Assembly (NCBI GenBank): GCA_050747825.1
Contig: JBOGJG010000309.1
Location: forward strand, 1 to 28,967
DNA length: 28,967 nt
Origin: JBOGJG01 sp050747825
GTDB taxonomy: Bacteria; Acidobacteriota; UBA6911; RPQK01; JBOGJG01
Reading direction: 5' to 3'
Part shown: piece by piece, positions 6,857-14,578 of the stretch
Position numbering within the stretch: the first letter of the stretch is position 1
Layout: every line of letters begins with the position of its first letter
Notes under the pieces: generated by a model
Database searches by the model: none
What the model saw: only the letters and a program-made list of their open reading frames with translations
Told to the model about the DNA's origin: nothing
Made by a program: the position numbers and the translations under genes

Positions 6857-7285
6857 ATGAGACATTCAAAGCTTAAACTTATCTTGCCTTTGTCTCTCGC
6901 CGCCTTTGGGGGACTGCTGCAGGCGCAAGAGTACGATTCGAAGGGCAAGAGAGATCCCTTTGCCAATCTGGCACAGATCCTGGAGCAAAGGCCGGCCGAA
7001 ATCGTGGGCCCGCCTCCACTGAACCGGAGACCTCCCGGCCTGCCGGGTTTGCTGATCCAGGAAGTGAACGTGGCTGGAACAGCCGCCAATGGACATGAGA
7101 AAATCGTCATTCTGAAAGGCATCGACGATTTTACTTACCTGGGAAGGACGGGCAGCAAGCTTTTCGACGGCTACCTGGAATCCATTATGGGAGACCAGGT
7201 CGTTTTTCTGCGGGAGATCACGGACACACGCGGGAACAAAACCACTCGCAAAGTGGTGAAACGGTTTTATACAGAAGATCAATAG
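6857..7285 (+). CDS. pilP: Type IV pilus assembly protein PilP
   Basis: PilP links PilN/PilO to the secretin PilQ across the periplasm. A short signal-like helix (LKLILPLSLAAFGGLLQA, about 6-23) is followed by KRDPF (31-35), the conserved motif at the start of the disordered linker. The C-terminal beta domain begins near LLIQEVNVAGTAANG. Proteobacterial PilP is a lipoprotein, but here the signal sequence has no lipobox cysteine, so it is probably either cleaved by signal peptidase I or left as a membrane anchor. The 142-residue length is somewhat short. It sits between pilO and pilQ as expected. Confidence 0.88.
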   Translation: MRHSKLKLILPLSLAAFGGLLQAQEYDSKGKRDPFANLAQILEQRPAEIVGPPPLNRRPPGLPGLLIQEVNVAGTAANGHEKIVILKGIDDFTYLGRTGSKLFDGYLESIMGDQVVFLREITDTRGNKTTRKVVKRFYTEDQ

Positions 7286-7296
7286 GGAGATCCATC

Positions 7297-8601
7297 ATGA
7301 AGGTAGCTGCTTCTGTTCTGTTTCTCGGTCTAACTGCAGGTTCGAGCTGGGCAGTAAACCAGGCCGCCATCACAAGCCAGACAGTACAACAGGCCCAGAG
7401 TCAGCAGTATCAGGGCGAGCCTGTCACTATCAAGCTCGTTGACGTCTCCCTGGTTGATTTCTTCCGTACCATCTCGGAATTGACCGCACTCAACATCCTG
7501 GTTGACCCGGACGTTCAGGGCACCATCACGATCAACGTGGAAGAGGTCCCCTGGGATCTGCTCTTCGAAGCTGTCCTCAGGAGCCAGGGGCTGGAAAGGA
7601 ATATTCAGGGCAATCTGGTCAGAATTTCAACCAAGGAAACTCTGCAGGCGGAAGAGGAAGCTGTGCAGTCTTTGAAGAGAGCCGCCTTTCTAGCTAAAGA
7701 TACGGTAACGGTGACTCAGCACCTGGATTATGCAGTGGGTGCTGACCTGGCAGACCCGCTGCAAAACCAGCTCAGCGAACGCGGTGAAATCATGGTGGAT
7801 GAGCGCACCAATACGCTGATCATTACCGATGTGCCGGAGCGGGTCCAGCAGGTTACAGGGCTGCTGCAAATCCTGGACGTTCCCGAACAGCAGGTGGAGA
7901 TTGAAGCCCGCATTATCGAGGCCACCACCAATTTCGTTCGGGAGTTGGGAGCCCAACTCGATCTTTTCCTGGGCAATGCCGGCGACCGGGCGCGGGGGAC
8001 GTTATCCTCTTTCGCGCCGGCGCAGGGGGCTGTGGGGGCTGGGTTGGTTAACCTGGGCCGTCTTGTGGACACCGTTCGGCTGGATGCGCTCATTACAGCA
8101 GCCGAAGAAGAAGGTAACGCCCGAATCCTGTCCAAGCCCAGGGTCAGCGCTCAAAATAATGCCCAGGCCATTATCACCCAGGGCTCCAAAATTCCGATCC
8201 CCGTGACTCAGAACTTTACGACGACCGTTCGGTTCGAGACAGCAGCCCTGCAGCTCACGGTAACCCCTCAGATTACCAAGGAAGAGACTGTACTCTTGAA
8301 CATTAGGGTAGAGAACAATGTTCCCGATTTCACGAGAACGGTCCTTGGAATTCCCACCATCCTTACCAGCGAGTCTCAGACCATCGTGCTGGTCGAGGAT
8401 GGAGGGACGACGGTCATCGGAGGCATTTATATCGAGACCGACCGCGAGCAGGAAAACAAAGTGCCCGGTTTGGGCGATATCCCCGTGCTCGGCCACCTTT
8501 TCAAACGGACTCACGATTCCCGAGAAACCCGCGAAATCCTCTTCTTTATCACGCCGCGGATCAAGATCCTGTCCCGAGCAGAGATCACCGCTGCGGGGTA
8601 G
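7297..8601 (+). CDS. pilQ: Type IV pilus secretin PilQ, minimal form
   Basis: PilQ forms the gated outer-membrane channel through which the pilus passes. Seen: a signal peptide (1-19, ending in SSWA), a secretin/TonB short N-terminal domain (about 43-112, with ISELTALNILVDPDVQGTI), one further N-domain (about 130-195, ERTNTLIITDVPERV), and the secretin barrel domain (about 200-430). The barrel domain includes VEIEARIIEA and the C-terminal signature VPGLGDIPVLGHLFK. At 434 residues it is much shorter than the 700-900-residue PilQ of Neisseria or Myxococcus, and it lacks the AMIN peptidoglycan-binding domains. GGGAG precedes the ATG at good spacing. Its stop is only 6 bp from the convergent regulator gene. 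Confidence 0.93.
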   Translation: MKVAASVLFLGLTAGSSWAVNQAAITSQTVQQAQSQQYQGEPVTIKLVDVSLVDFFRTISELTALNILVDPDVQGTITINVEEVPWDLLFEAVLRSQGLERNIQGNLVRISTKETLQAEEEAVQSLKRAAFLAKDTVTVTQHLDYAVGADLADPLQNQLSERGEIMVDERTNTLIITDVPERVQQVTGLLQILDVPEQQVEIEARIIEATTNFVRELGAQLDLFLGNAGDRARGTLSSFAPAQGAVGAGLVNLGRLVDTVRLDALITAAEEEGNARILSKPRVSAQNNAQAIITQGSKIPIPVTQNFTTTVRFETAALQLTVTPQITKEETVLLNIRVENNVPDFTRTVLGIPTILTSESQTIVLVEDGGTTVIGGIYIETDREQENKVPGLGDIPVLGHLFKRTHDSRETREILFFITPRIKILSRAEITAAG

Positions 8602-8607
8602 CCTCGG

Positions 8608-9297
8608 TTACTCCAGCAAGAGACTGTCTACCAACTCCTCCGGGTCCGGCACGACAAAGTGTCGAGTGTCCACGAAGAGAACGTTCTCGCTCTGCAGGTG
8701 GCTGAGCACTCGGGTGGCGGTTTCGCGCGAGATTCCCACGATATCGGCTAATTCCTTGTGCGTCAGATGAATGCTGATGCGGGTGCCGCCGTCGGTTTGC
8801 TCGCCTTTTCTCTGGCAGAGATGATAAAGAGCAGTTCGGATGCGGGCATCAGCATTATGGAAAGTCAGGACTTCGATCTGGCTCCAGGCTTCGCGGCATC
8901 GGCTGCATAACATCTTGAACAGCGCCCGGGTGACCTTAGGCTTGGTTTCCAGCAGGAGAGAAAATTCATGGTTGCTCATCGATAAGATGGTGGCAGGCAC
9001 GACCGCCGTAACTGTCGCCGGAGTCGTTCCTCCATCCAACATCGACATCTCGCCGAAAAACTCACCCGATTCGTGAAAGGCCAAGATCATCTCCTTGCCA
9101 TTGGGCAAAAGTCTGGAGACTTTGACTCGCCCCTCCTTCACGATATACATGTACTTGCCGGTATCTTCCTCGAAAAACACGATATCGTTTCTCTTGTACT
9201 TCTGTTCCCGGAACATCTCCGAGACGGAAGCGAGGTCTTCGTTGGGCAGGTCTCGAAAGAGAGCCACACCTTTCAGAAAATCAATATCAACCTTCAT
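8608..9297 (-). CDS. CRP/FNR-family transcriptional regulator
   Basis: A 229-residue protein with an N-terminal cyclic-nucleotide-binding fold (about 8-120), a dimer helix and a C-terminal winged helix-turn-helix. The recognition helix reads GISRETATRVL. Its Arg-Glu...Arg spacing is identical to the E. coli CRP residues R180, E181 and R185, which read TGTGA. In the pocket, GEFFGEMSML keeps the ribose-contacting Glu. However, the Arg-Ser that bind cAMP phosphate in CRP align with Pro-Ala (GGTTPATV), and T127/S128 align with Ala/Trp, so cAMP is an unlikely ligand. No FNR-type N-terminal cysteines are seen. The start overlaps the end of the upstream membrane-protein gene. A candidate target is the pilM promoter. 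Confidence 0.88.
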   Translation of the reverse strand: MKVDIDFLKGVALFRDLPNEDLASVSEMFREQKYKRNDIVFFEEDTGKYMYIVKEGRVKVSRLLPNGKEMILAFHESGEFFGEMSMLDGGTTPATVTAVVPATILSMSNHEFSLLLETKPKVTRALFKMLCSRCREAWSQIEVLTFHNADARIRTALYHLCQRKGEQTDGGTRISIHLTHKELADIVGISRETATRVLSHLQSENVLFVDTRHFVVPDPEELVDSLLLE

Positions 9298-10015
9298 GTT
9301 TTTTCAAATTCGCCAGATGGGACTCCAGATGATTTATTTGATACTTCTCTTCGAGCTCCTTAATTTGGGGCCGAACCGTGTGTAAATGATGAAGGTTTTC
9401 CTGAATTTGGTCAATAAGTTCCTCTTTTTTGTAAGACAAGTGATCGAGATCCAGGGCGTTCTGCGCCCCTTTTCGGGCCAGGTAATGTCCAATGGCACGG
9501 GCCGCTGGATATAGAAAGAACACGTTTGGCCCGGGTAGGGGCGTCAAAAGCGAACCCAGTAGAGCCAGCGTGCCATCAATCCACAGCCAGCGAGTGTGCT
9601 TACTGTATCGGCTTTGCAGGAAATCTCCTAGATTGCGGGCAGCAGCGCTATCCTGCATAGTCGAGGGATGATGGACTTCGAGCCGATTGGCATGCCGCAG
9701 GTAAGCGCAGACCTTTTCCTGGTAGTCAAACCTCTCTCTGAACTGGTGGTAGAGGCTAAACGCCTTGGCTTTTAGTTGCTCCCATCTTCCCCTGCCTTCT
9801 TGAGCGTAATCCGTCAGGTGCGAAGGGGGCTCGAGCACCGGGAAAGCCTCTGCGGAAGATTTTCGGAAAAGGAGAAGGTGCATGCAAACGAGGTTCTCTC
9901 TGTCCTCCTTTTCACTTTCCCTGAGAAGAGCGAGAGAAAGACAAACCAGCAACCCGCCCCAGACGATGCCCACAACAACCAGCATAGTGACAATGCTTAC
10001 AACCGTCATCATCAT
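9287..10015 (-). CDS. Membrane protein, possibly K+/H+-exchange-related (KHE1-like)
   Basis: I do not recognise this with certainty. The N-terminus is a long hydrophobic helix (TVVSIVTMLVVVGIVWGG), then a soluble, charged middle. At about 150-190 a motif-like stretch WIDGTLALLGSLLTPLPGPN is followed by a second hydrophobic piece and AARAIGHYLARKGAQNAL. That Pro-rich, Asn, aromatic, Arg-Ala...His pattern resembles mitochondrial K+-H+ exchange-related proteins (Pfam Mit_KHE1) and their bacterial relatives, from memory only. The C-terminus is coiled coil. Start: ATG at 10015, or a TTG at 10042 overlapping the transporter stop (TTTGA) with GGAGGGG just after it. It lies between an NSS transporter and a CRP-type gene, with overlaps on both sides. 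Confidence 0.7.
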   Translation of the reverse strand: MMMTVVSIVTMLVVVGIVWGGLLVCLSLALLRESEKEDRENLVCMHLLLFRKSSAEAFPVLEPPSHLTDYAQEGRGRWEQLKAKAFSLYHQFRERFDYQEKVCAYLRHANRLEVHHPSTMQDSAAARNLGDFLQSRYSKHTRWLWIDGTLALLGSLLTPLPGPNVFFLYPAARAIGHYLARKGAQNALDLDHLSYKKEELIDQIQENLHHLHTVRPQIKELEEKYQINHLESHLANLKKHEG

Positions 10016-10038
10016 GGGGCCGTTACTCGGCCCCTCCT

Positions 10039-11484
10039 TCAAAGTCGATTAGCAACAAACCGATTGGCAATGATAAAGATCAGGATGGCAAGACCCCATT
10101 GGAGAATCGTCGTGCCTACGGTTTCTATTCCAAGCGGATTCCACCAGCCATGGGGATCCGCCTGGATCACTTGCGAAAACCACCATGAGATCAATATAAC
10201 CACCTGAGCTGGGATGGCATATTTGATGAGATAGTTGTACCACTTCCCCACGCGGATATCGCTTCCCCGCGAATTGACCTTTGAAGAGCGGAATTCATCC
10301 ACGCCATAGCGTATGACGGCTGTCGCAATGAAGGCCCCACTGATCATGAGGCCTATACCCCAAGTCCAGTCCTGATTCAGGAAGAAGTCCACACTCAGGG
10401 CGGAGGGAATACCCAGCACCAAAGTCGCCAAGTAGACTGCCAGGACCGCTGTTCCCCGGCTCACTTTCATGTCCATCAGAATCCGGGCACTGAGCTCGAC
10501 CATCGAAACCAGTGAAGTGAGGGCGGCAAAACTCAAGGCCAGAAAGAAGAGGACAGCAAATAGGGCGCCGCCCGGTATCTGATCCAGCAACAGCGGCATC
10601 CAGATAAAGGTCAGACCGGTATTGGCAGGCCCCGGCATCTGAATGATCTCCTTCGCCTGCTCAGGAATCGTGGCAAAGACGGTACAGAAAATCGTAATCC
10701 CCGCCAGAAGTGAAATCGAGTTATTGCCAAAGCCAATCAAAGCGGCATTGAGCGGAACATCTTCCTTTTCCCTCATGTAAATCGCGTAAGTGAGGATAAG
10801 CCCCCAGCCGGCGCCCGTGTCCCAGGCGTTTTGAGTCAGGGCCTGCAGCCAGACCCTGTAATCCGAAAGTCCTTCCAGGTTAGGAGTAAACAGAAAGGCC
10901 AGTCCCTCCATGGCGCCCGGAAGCGTGACGGCGCGAAGGGCGGAAATGACGATCAAAAGAAGCAGCGTGGGAATTAAAATGCGGCTGACCCGCTCGATTC
11001 CCTTCACTCCGCGATAAACGATCAAAGCGCAAATCGAGATGGCTGCGAAATGGAAGAGGACGGGCTGCCAGCCGGAGGCCACAAAATCGTTCCAAAGCAC
11101 GGTGTGGTCCGGGACTCCCATAAGCTGCCCCGTCGCCGCCAGGAAGAAGTAGCGGATGCACCAGCCGGAAACCACCGAGTAGTAAAACATGATTGCGGTC
11201 GCTACGAATCCGACAAACATCCCCATCCAGGCAAATCTCTTCCCAATCAAAGTCGCAAAAGATCCCACCGTTCCGTGGCGGGTCGATTTGCCCATGGCGA
11301 ATTCGGCCATGATCAGAGGGATGCTCCAGAGGAAGAGGAAGATTACCCATGGGATGAGGAAAGAGCCGCCCCCATTGGCGGCCGCAATCCGTGGGAAACG
11401 CCAGATGTTGCCCGTACCCACGGCAATGCCGATGACGGCGATGAGTAAGGCCCAGCGTGAGGTGAATTCTTCCCGCTTTGACAT
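10039..11484 (-). CDS. Sodium-dependent transporter of the NSS/SNF family
   Basis: A Na+-coupled symporter of the LeuT fold; prokaryotic members carry amino acids or related small molecules. The TM1 signature AVGTGNIWRFPRIAAANGGG and TM2 IPLIMAEFAMGKSTRHGTVG are intact. There are about 11-12 hydrophobic helices, including the TM6 region NAWDTGAGWGLILTYAIYM. The substrate cannot be read from sequence. I place the start at ATG 11484 (MSKREEF, 481 residues). The open frame extends upstream to 11529, but those codons are made of CTGAC-type border repeat and are unlikely to be protein. No clear ribosome site is seen. Its stop overlaps the next gene's TTG. Confidence 0.9.
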   Translation of the reverse strand: MSKREEFTSRWALLIAVIGIAVGTGNIWRFPRIAAANGGGSFLIPWVIFLFLWSIPLIMAEFAMGKSTRHGTVGSFATLIGKRFAWMGMFVGFVATAIMFYYSVVSGWCIRYFFLAATGQLMGVPDHTVLWNDFVASGWQPVLFHFAAISICALIVYRGVKGIERVSRILIPTLLLLIVISALRAVTLPGAMEGLAFLFTPNLEGLSDYRVWLQALTQNAWDTGAGWGLILTYAIYMREKEDVPLNAALIGFGNNSISLLAGITIFCTVFATIPEQAKEIIQMPGPANTGLTFIWMPLLLDQIPGGALFAVLFFLALSFAALTSLVSMVELSARILMDMKVSRGTAVLAVYLATLVLGIPSALSVDFFLNQDWTWGIGLMISGAFIATAVIRYGVDEFRSSKVNSRGSDIRVGKWYNYLIKYAIPAQVVILISWWFSQVIQADPHGWWNPLGIETVGTTILQWGLAILIFIIANRFVANRL

Positions 11485-11494
11485 GCAGTGAGCA

Positions 11495-11559
11495 GCTGAC
11501 CGCTGACAACTGACAGACGACCACGACAAGCCGACATTTGTCAGTTGTTAGCTGTCAGC
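11495..11559. repeat. Inverted pair of CTGAC-type repeats (hairpin)
   Basis: The left arm 11495-11517 and right arm 11537-11559 are 23 bp each and complementary at 19 positions, around a 19-bp loop. Both arms are built from CTGACNN heptads like those at 216-334. It spans the thiE stop codon (11548-11550), so the last thiE codons lie inside the right arm, and it ends just before the transporter start. A long stem-loop here could terminate or attenuate thiE transcription, though no T-run follows it. Confidence 0.85.
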
Positions 11560-12201
11560 AAGTAGCTTCTTACCTTCCTCTAGATATTGTCTCATCCTCA
11601 TCCCGGGGTCCGGGGCATTGGTGATGTCGGAGATCACGGCGACTGAGGCTACCCCGGCTTTCCATAGCTCAGGAGCTGTCTGCAGTGTGATACCTCCGAT
11701 GGCTACAATGGGGAGATCGGTCTCAGAAGCGAGACGGCCGATCATTTCAACGCCCAGAGGTTGATTGTCGCTTTCTTTAGTGCCGGTTGGAAATACCGGT
11801 CCGATCGCCAGATAATCCACCGGCAGCCGGCAGCCTTCCTCAAACTGCCTCTGATTATGAGTGGAGAGGCCGATGATAGCCTTTTCTCCAAGTAACTCTC
11901 GCGCGACTTGAACCGGGAGGTCATCCTGGCCCAGGTGCACTCCGTCGGCTCCAACCGCCAGGGCCAGATCGACCCGGTCGTTGACCAGGAACCGGACCTC
12001 CTCAAATTTGGTGCAAAGCTGCCTGACCTGGACGAGTTGCTGGTAGAGAAGCAAGTCCGGAAGCCGCTTTTCACGCACTTGAAAAAGACCTATCCCAGCC
12101 TCCAGGAATATGGCAGCCAGTTCTACATGACCCAACTTCCTGGATTCCTTACGATCCGTAATCGGATAGATTCTATCCAAAGGCAGACGACACTTGCTCA
12201 T
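11548..12201 (-). CDS. thiE: Thiamine-phosphate synthase
   Basis: Joins HMP-pyrophosphate and thiazole phosphate to give thiamine monophosphate. This TIM-barrel protein of 217 residues shows the family landmarks in order: LFQVREK (about 39-45, pyrophosphate and substrate contacts), FLVNDRVDLALAVGADGVHL then GQDD (Mg2+ site), the phosphate-binding GPVFPTGTKES, and VAIGGI near the C-terminus. No other thiamine gene and no TPP-riboswitch signature (such as CTGAGA) is visible nearby, so it is an isolated thi gene. The ATG overlaps the stop of an unassigned frame (TAATG). The C-terminal codons run into the CTGAC inverted repeat. Confidence 0.95.
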   Translation of the reverse strand: MSKCRLPLDRIYPITDRKESRKLGHVELAAIFLEAGIGLFQVREKRLPDLLLYQQLVQVRQLCTKFEEVRFLVNDRVDLALAVGADGVHLGQDDLPVQVARELLGEKAIIGLSTHNQRQFEEGCRLPVDYLAIGPVFPTGTKESDNQPLGVEMIGRLASETDLPIVAIGGITLQTAPELWKAGVASVAVISDITNAPDPGMRMRQYLEEGKKLLADS

Positions 12202-12301
12202 TAAAAAGAGAGCCTGACGAGCTCGATGAGTATCGCCAGGATGGGTTCTTGATCCCCCATTTCCATCCCAGAAAAACGCAAATCAGCGGTGACTTTCTCA
12301 C
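12202..12301 (-). other. Unassigned stretch between thiE and the NSS remnant
   Basis: A minus-strand frame without a clear start runs through here and ends TAA overlapping the thiE ATG (TAATG). Its last residues would be EPILAILIELVRLSF. I do not recognise it. It lies directly after the stop that ends the decayed transporter and may be further gene debris. A small inverted repeat, GGTGA-CTTTC-TCACC, sits at 12288-12302. Confidence 0.3.
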
Positions 12302-12661
12302 CTATGCGAGACTCAGTGAAAAAAATGCCTGACCCAGAGCCGCCAGGATCACATCGTAGTTAATCTTGCTGAAATCGGGCCGCAGGTAAAAGTCGATTCC
12401 TGACGCGGGCGCCAGGGATTTGAACGTGCCGACCGGATCACTCTTGGCCCTTCTCCCCAGGGTCAGTTCGGCCAGCATGACCGGAAGCCCAATCAGGAGC
12501 ACGCAGGCCACGTAAACCAGAACGAAAGCCGCCCCGCCATTGAGCCCCGTCTGGGTGGGAAAGCGCCAGATATTGCCCCATCCAATGGCAGAACCGGCTG
12601 CGGCCGGCACAAATGCCGGCTTGGAGCCCCACACCCCGCGGGCGCAAGTGTCAATGGGCAT
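12302..12661 (-). pseudogene. NSS/SNF transporter remnant with internal deletion
   Basis: The 119-residue frame opens with an NSS-type TM1 (AGSAIGWGNIWRFPTQTGL) and TM2 (LPVMLAELTLGRRAKSDPVG), reaching FKSLAPAS. It then jumps directly to DFYLRPDFSKINYDVILAAL, which in intact family members lies some 150 or more residues later, just before TM6. The frame stops in the middle of the conserved GQAFFSLSLG motif. Everything between TM2 and TM6 and everything after TM6 is missing, so it cannot transport. It differs clearly in sequence from the intact NSS gene at 10039-11484, so it is a second family member and not a duplicate of that gene. It overlaps the accC stop. Confidence 0.85.
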
Positions 12662-14012
12662 GGGCGCCTACCGGTGGTTTATCCATTTGTTCGAGAAAGG
12701 AAGTTCCAAACTGGCCGCAGATAAACTGAGGATGGTTAATGATCTTCTTGTGCAGCGGTATGCTGGTTTCGATGCCTTCGACAACGAATGTGTCCAGGGC
12801 GCGATTCAGGCGTTCCAGAGCCTCCTTCCGATCCGCGCCGTGAGCGATCAACTTGGCGATCAATGAATCGTAATGCGGGCTGACCACGCAGTCGGTGTGA
12901 GCTGCCGAATCGACCCGCACACCGGGTCCGCCCGGGGCGTTGTAAGCGGTGATCTTGCCGGGTGAAGGAGAAAAAGTCATGGGAGATTCAGCGTTTATCC
13001 GGCACTCGATGGCATGGCCTCGAAACTGGATCTGCTGCTGCGTAAAGGAAAGCCTCTCTCCCGCTGCTATTCGGATTTGCTCTTTCACAATATCGATCCC
13101 GGTGACCATCTCAGTTACGGGATGTTCCACCTGGACCCGAGTGTTCATCTCAATGAAAAAATAGTTTCCCTGCTGGTCGAACAGAAACTCGACCGTACCG
13201 GCGCTCCGATATCCGACCCTGGCGATTGCCTGCACCACCTCCTGGCCCAGCCGGAGGCGCAAGTCGGCGGAGATGGCGGGGCTGGGAGATTCTTCGATCA
13301 GTTTTTGGTGGCGGCGTTGAATCGAACACTCCCTTTCTCCCAAATGAACCACGTTGCCGTGTTCGTCGGCCAGCACCTGGAATTCGATATGCCTGGGATT
13401 TTCCAGATACCTCTCCATATAGATCTTTGAAGTTCCAAAGGCGCTCTCTGCCTCCGACATGGCCGTGGCCAGGGCATCGCGCAGTTGCCTGCGCTCATAG
13501 ACAATCCGCATCCCCATGCCACCTCCGCCGGCGGCCGCTTTCAGAATCAGAGGATAGCCGATGCGCTCCGCAAGGGCTTCTGCTCCGTTGCCGTTTGCTT
13601 CCAGAACTTCGCTGCCGGCGATAATCGGCACACCGGCTTCACCCATTTGCTGGCGGGCTTTTGCTTTGTCGCCCATCAGTTCGATCGAAGCCGGTGCGGG
13701 GCCGATGAATTTGATCCCGCAAGTCTCGCAAACTTCAGCAAAATAGGCGCTTTCGGAGAGGTATCCGTAACCGGGATGAATGGCATCGACGTTGGTAATC
13801 TCGGCTGCGCTGATAATGCTGGGGATATTCAGATAGCTCTCGTGACTCTTGGCAGGTCCGATACAGACAGCTTCGTCCGAAAAACGGACATGCAGAGAAT
13901 TGCGGTCAGCCACGGAGTAAACTGCGACCGTGGGAATTCCCAATTCCTTGCAAGCGCAGATAATACGCAGGGCAATTTCGCCGCGATTGGCTATCAGAAT
14001 CTTTCGGAACAT
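12651..14012 (-). CDS. accC: Biotin carboxylase subunit of acetyl-CoA carboxylase
   Basis: Carboxylates the biotin on AccB using ATP and bicarbonate, the first half-reaction of malonyl-CoA formation. An ATP-grasp enzyme of 453 residues (E. coli 449). Seen: FRKILIANRGEIALRII at the start, HPGYGYLSE, the glycine-rich ATP loop KAAAGGGGMGMR, EFQVLADEHGNVVHLGERECS, and EMNTRVQVEHPVTEMV with the catalytic Glu/Arg cluster. The last residues (PPVGAHAH) differ from the usual end. They lie where the transporter remnant begins, so the 3' end may have been altered by that junction. It follows accB by about 26 bp. Confidence 0.97.
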   Translation of the reverse strand: MFRKILIANRGEIALRIICACKELGIPTVAVYSVADRNSLHVRFSDEAVCIGPAKSHESYLNIPSIISAAEITNVDAIHPGYGYLSESAYFAEVCETCGIKFIGPAPASIELMGDKAKARQQMGEAGVPIIAGSEVLEANGNGAEALAERIGYPLILKAAAGGGGMGMRIVYERRQLRDALATAMSEAESAFGTSKIYMERYLENPRHIEFQVLADEHGNVVHLGERECSIQRRHQKLIEESPSPAISADLRLRLGQEVVQAIARVGYRSAGTVEFLFDQQGNYFFIEMNTRVQVEHPVTEMVTGIDIVKEQIRIAAGERLSFTQQQIQFRGHAIECRINAESPMTFSPSPGKITAYNAPGGPGVRVDSAAHTDCVVSPHYDSLIAKLIAHGADRKEALERLNRALDTFVVEGIETSIPLHKKIINHPQFICGQFGTSFLEQMDKPPVGAHAH

Positions 14013-14038
14013 GGGATCAGTGCCTTGTGTGCGAGTGC

Positions 14039-14500
14039 CTATGATGCCAGCCGGATTTCGAAAAGCGGCTGGCCGTATTCGACGGGCTGGCCATTCTCGA
14101 CGAGAATACTGGCGATCTCGCCTTCGACGTCACTTTCAATTTGATTGAACAGCTTCATGGCTTCGATAATACAGAGCACCTCTCCTTTTTGGACCCGATC
14201 GCCGACACGGATAAGCGCCTCTGCATCGGGCTTTGGAGCTGTATAAAACGTCCCTACAATAGGAGCCTTGAAAAGATATGGAGTGGCCTCCCTTTCCGCT
14301 TCCCCGGCACTAGCCGGCTCCTCGGCAGGCGCTTCGCTGACCGGTGACAAGGGAAGTTTTACGACTTCCGCCGAGGGCCGAGCCTCAGCATTTCCGCCTT
14401 TTTTGATCCTGACCCGCACACCCGAGCGTTCCATCTCAAATTCGTCGATTTTGGACTGCTCTATTAACTCCAAAAGCTCTCGAAGTTCCCTAATGTTCAT
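14039..14500 (-). CDS. accB: Biotin carboxyl carrier protein
   Basis: Carries biotin between AccC and the carboxyltransferase AccAD. The N-terminal helix (MNIRELRELLELIEQSKIDE) and LRVRIKKG-like strand are typical. An Ala/Pro/Glu linker (about 40-75) leads to the biotinyl domain (about 77-153). The biotin acceptor is Lys116 in EAMKLF, with Leu in place of the common second Met. The 153-residue length is normal. It is the first gene of accB-accC; no efp gene intervenes between it and the peptidase gene upstream, unlike in many bacteria. The 78 bp before it show no strong promoter. Confidence 0.96.
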   Translation of the reverse strand: MNIRELRELLELIEQSKIDEFEMERSGVRVRIKKGGNAEARPSAEVVKLPLSPVSEAPAEEPASAGEAEREATPYLFKAPIVGTFYTAPKPDAEALIRVGDRVQKGEVLCIIEAMKLFNQIESDVEGEIASILVENGQPVEYGQPLFEIRLAS

Positions 14501-14578
14501 TCTTTGCGCAAATTCGAATTATTTCACGTTCACAGGCTATAGGCCTGGAATCAGCACATTGTCCTTGCTCATACGGAA

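Noticed and set aside
11485..11529. Upstream start for the NSS transporter
   Set aside because: The extra residues are encoded by CTGAC-type repeat and no NSS protein has such a lead-in; ATG 11484 fits.
12202..12650. TPP riboswitch upstream of thiE
   Set aside because: The conserved CTGAGA and downstream aptamer elements are not found on the minus strand; the region holds a transporter remnant.
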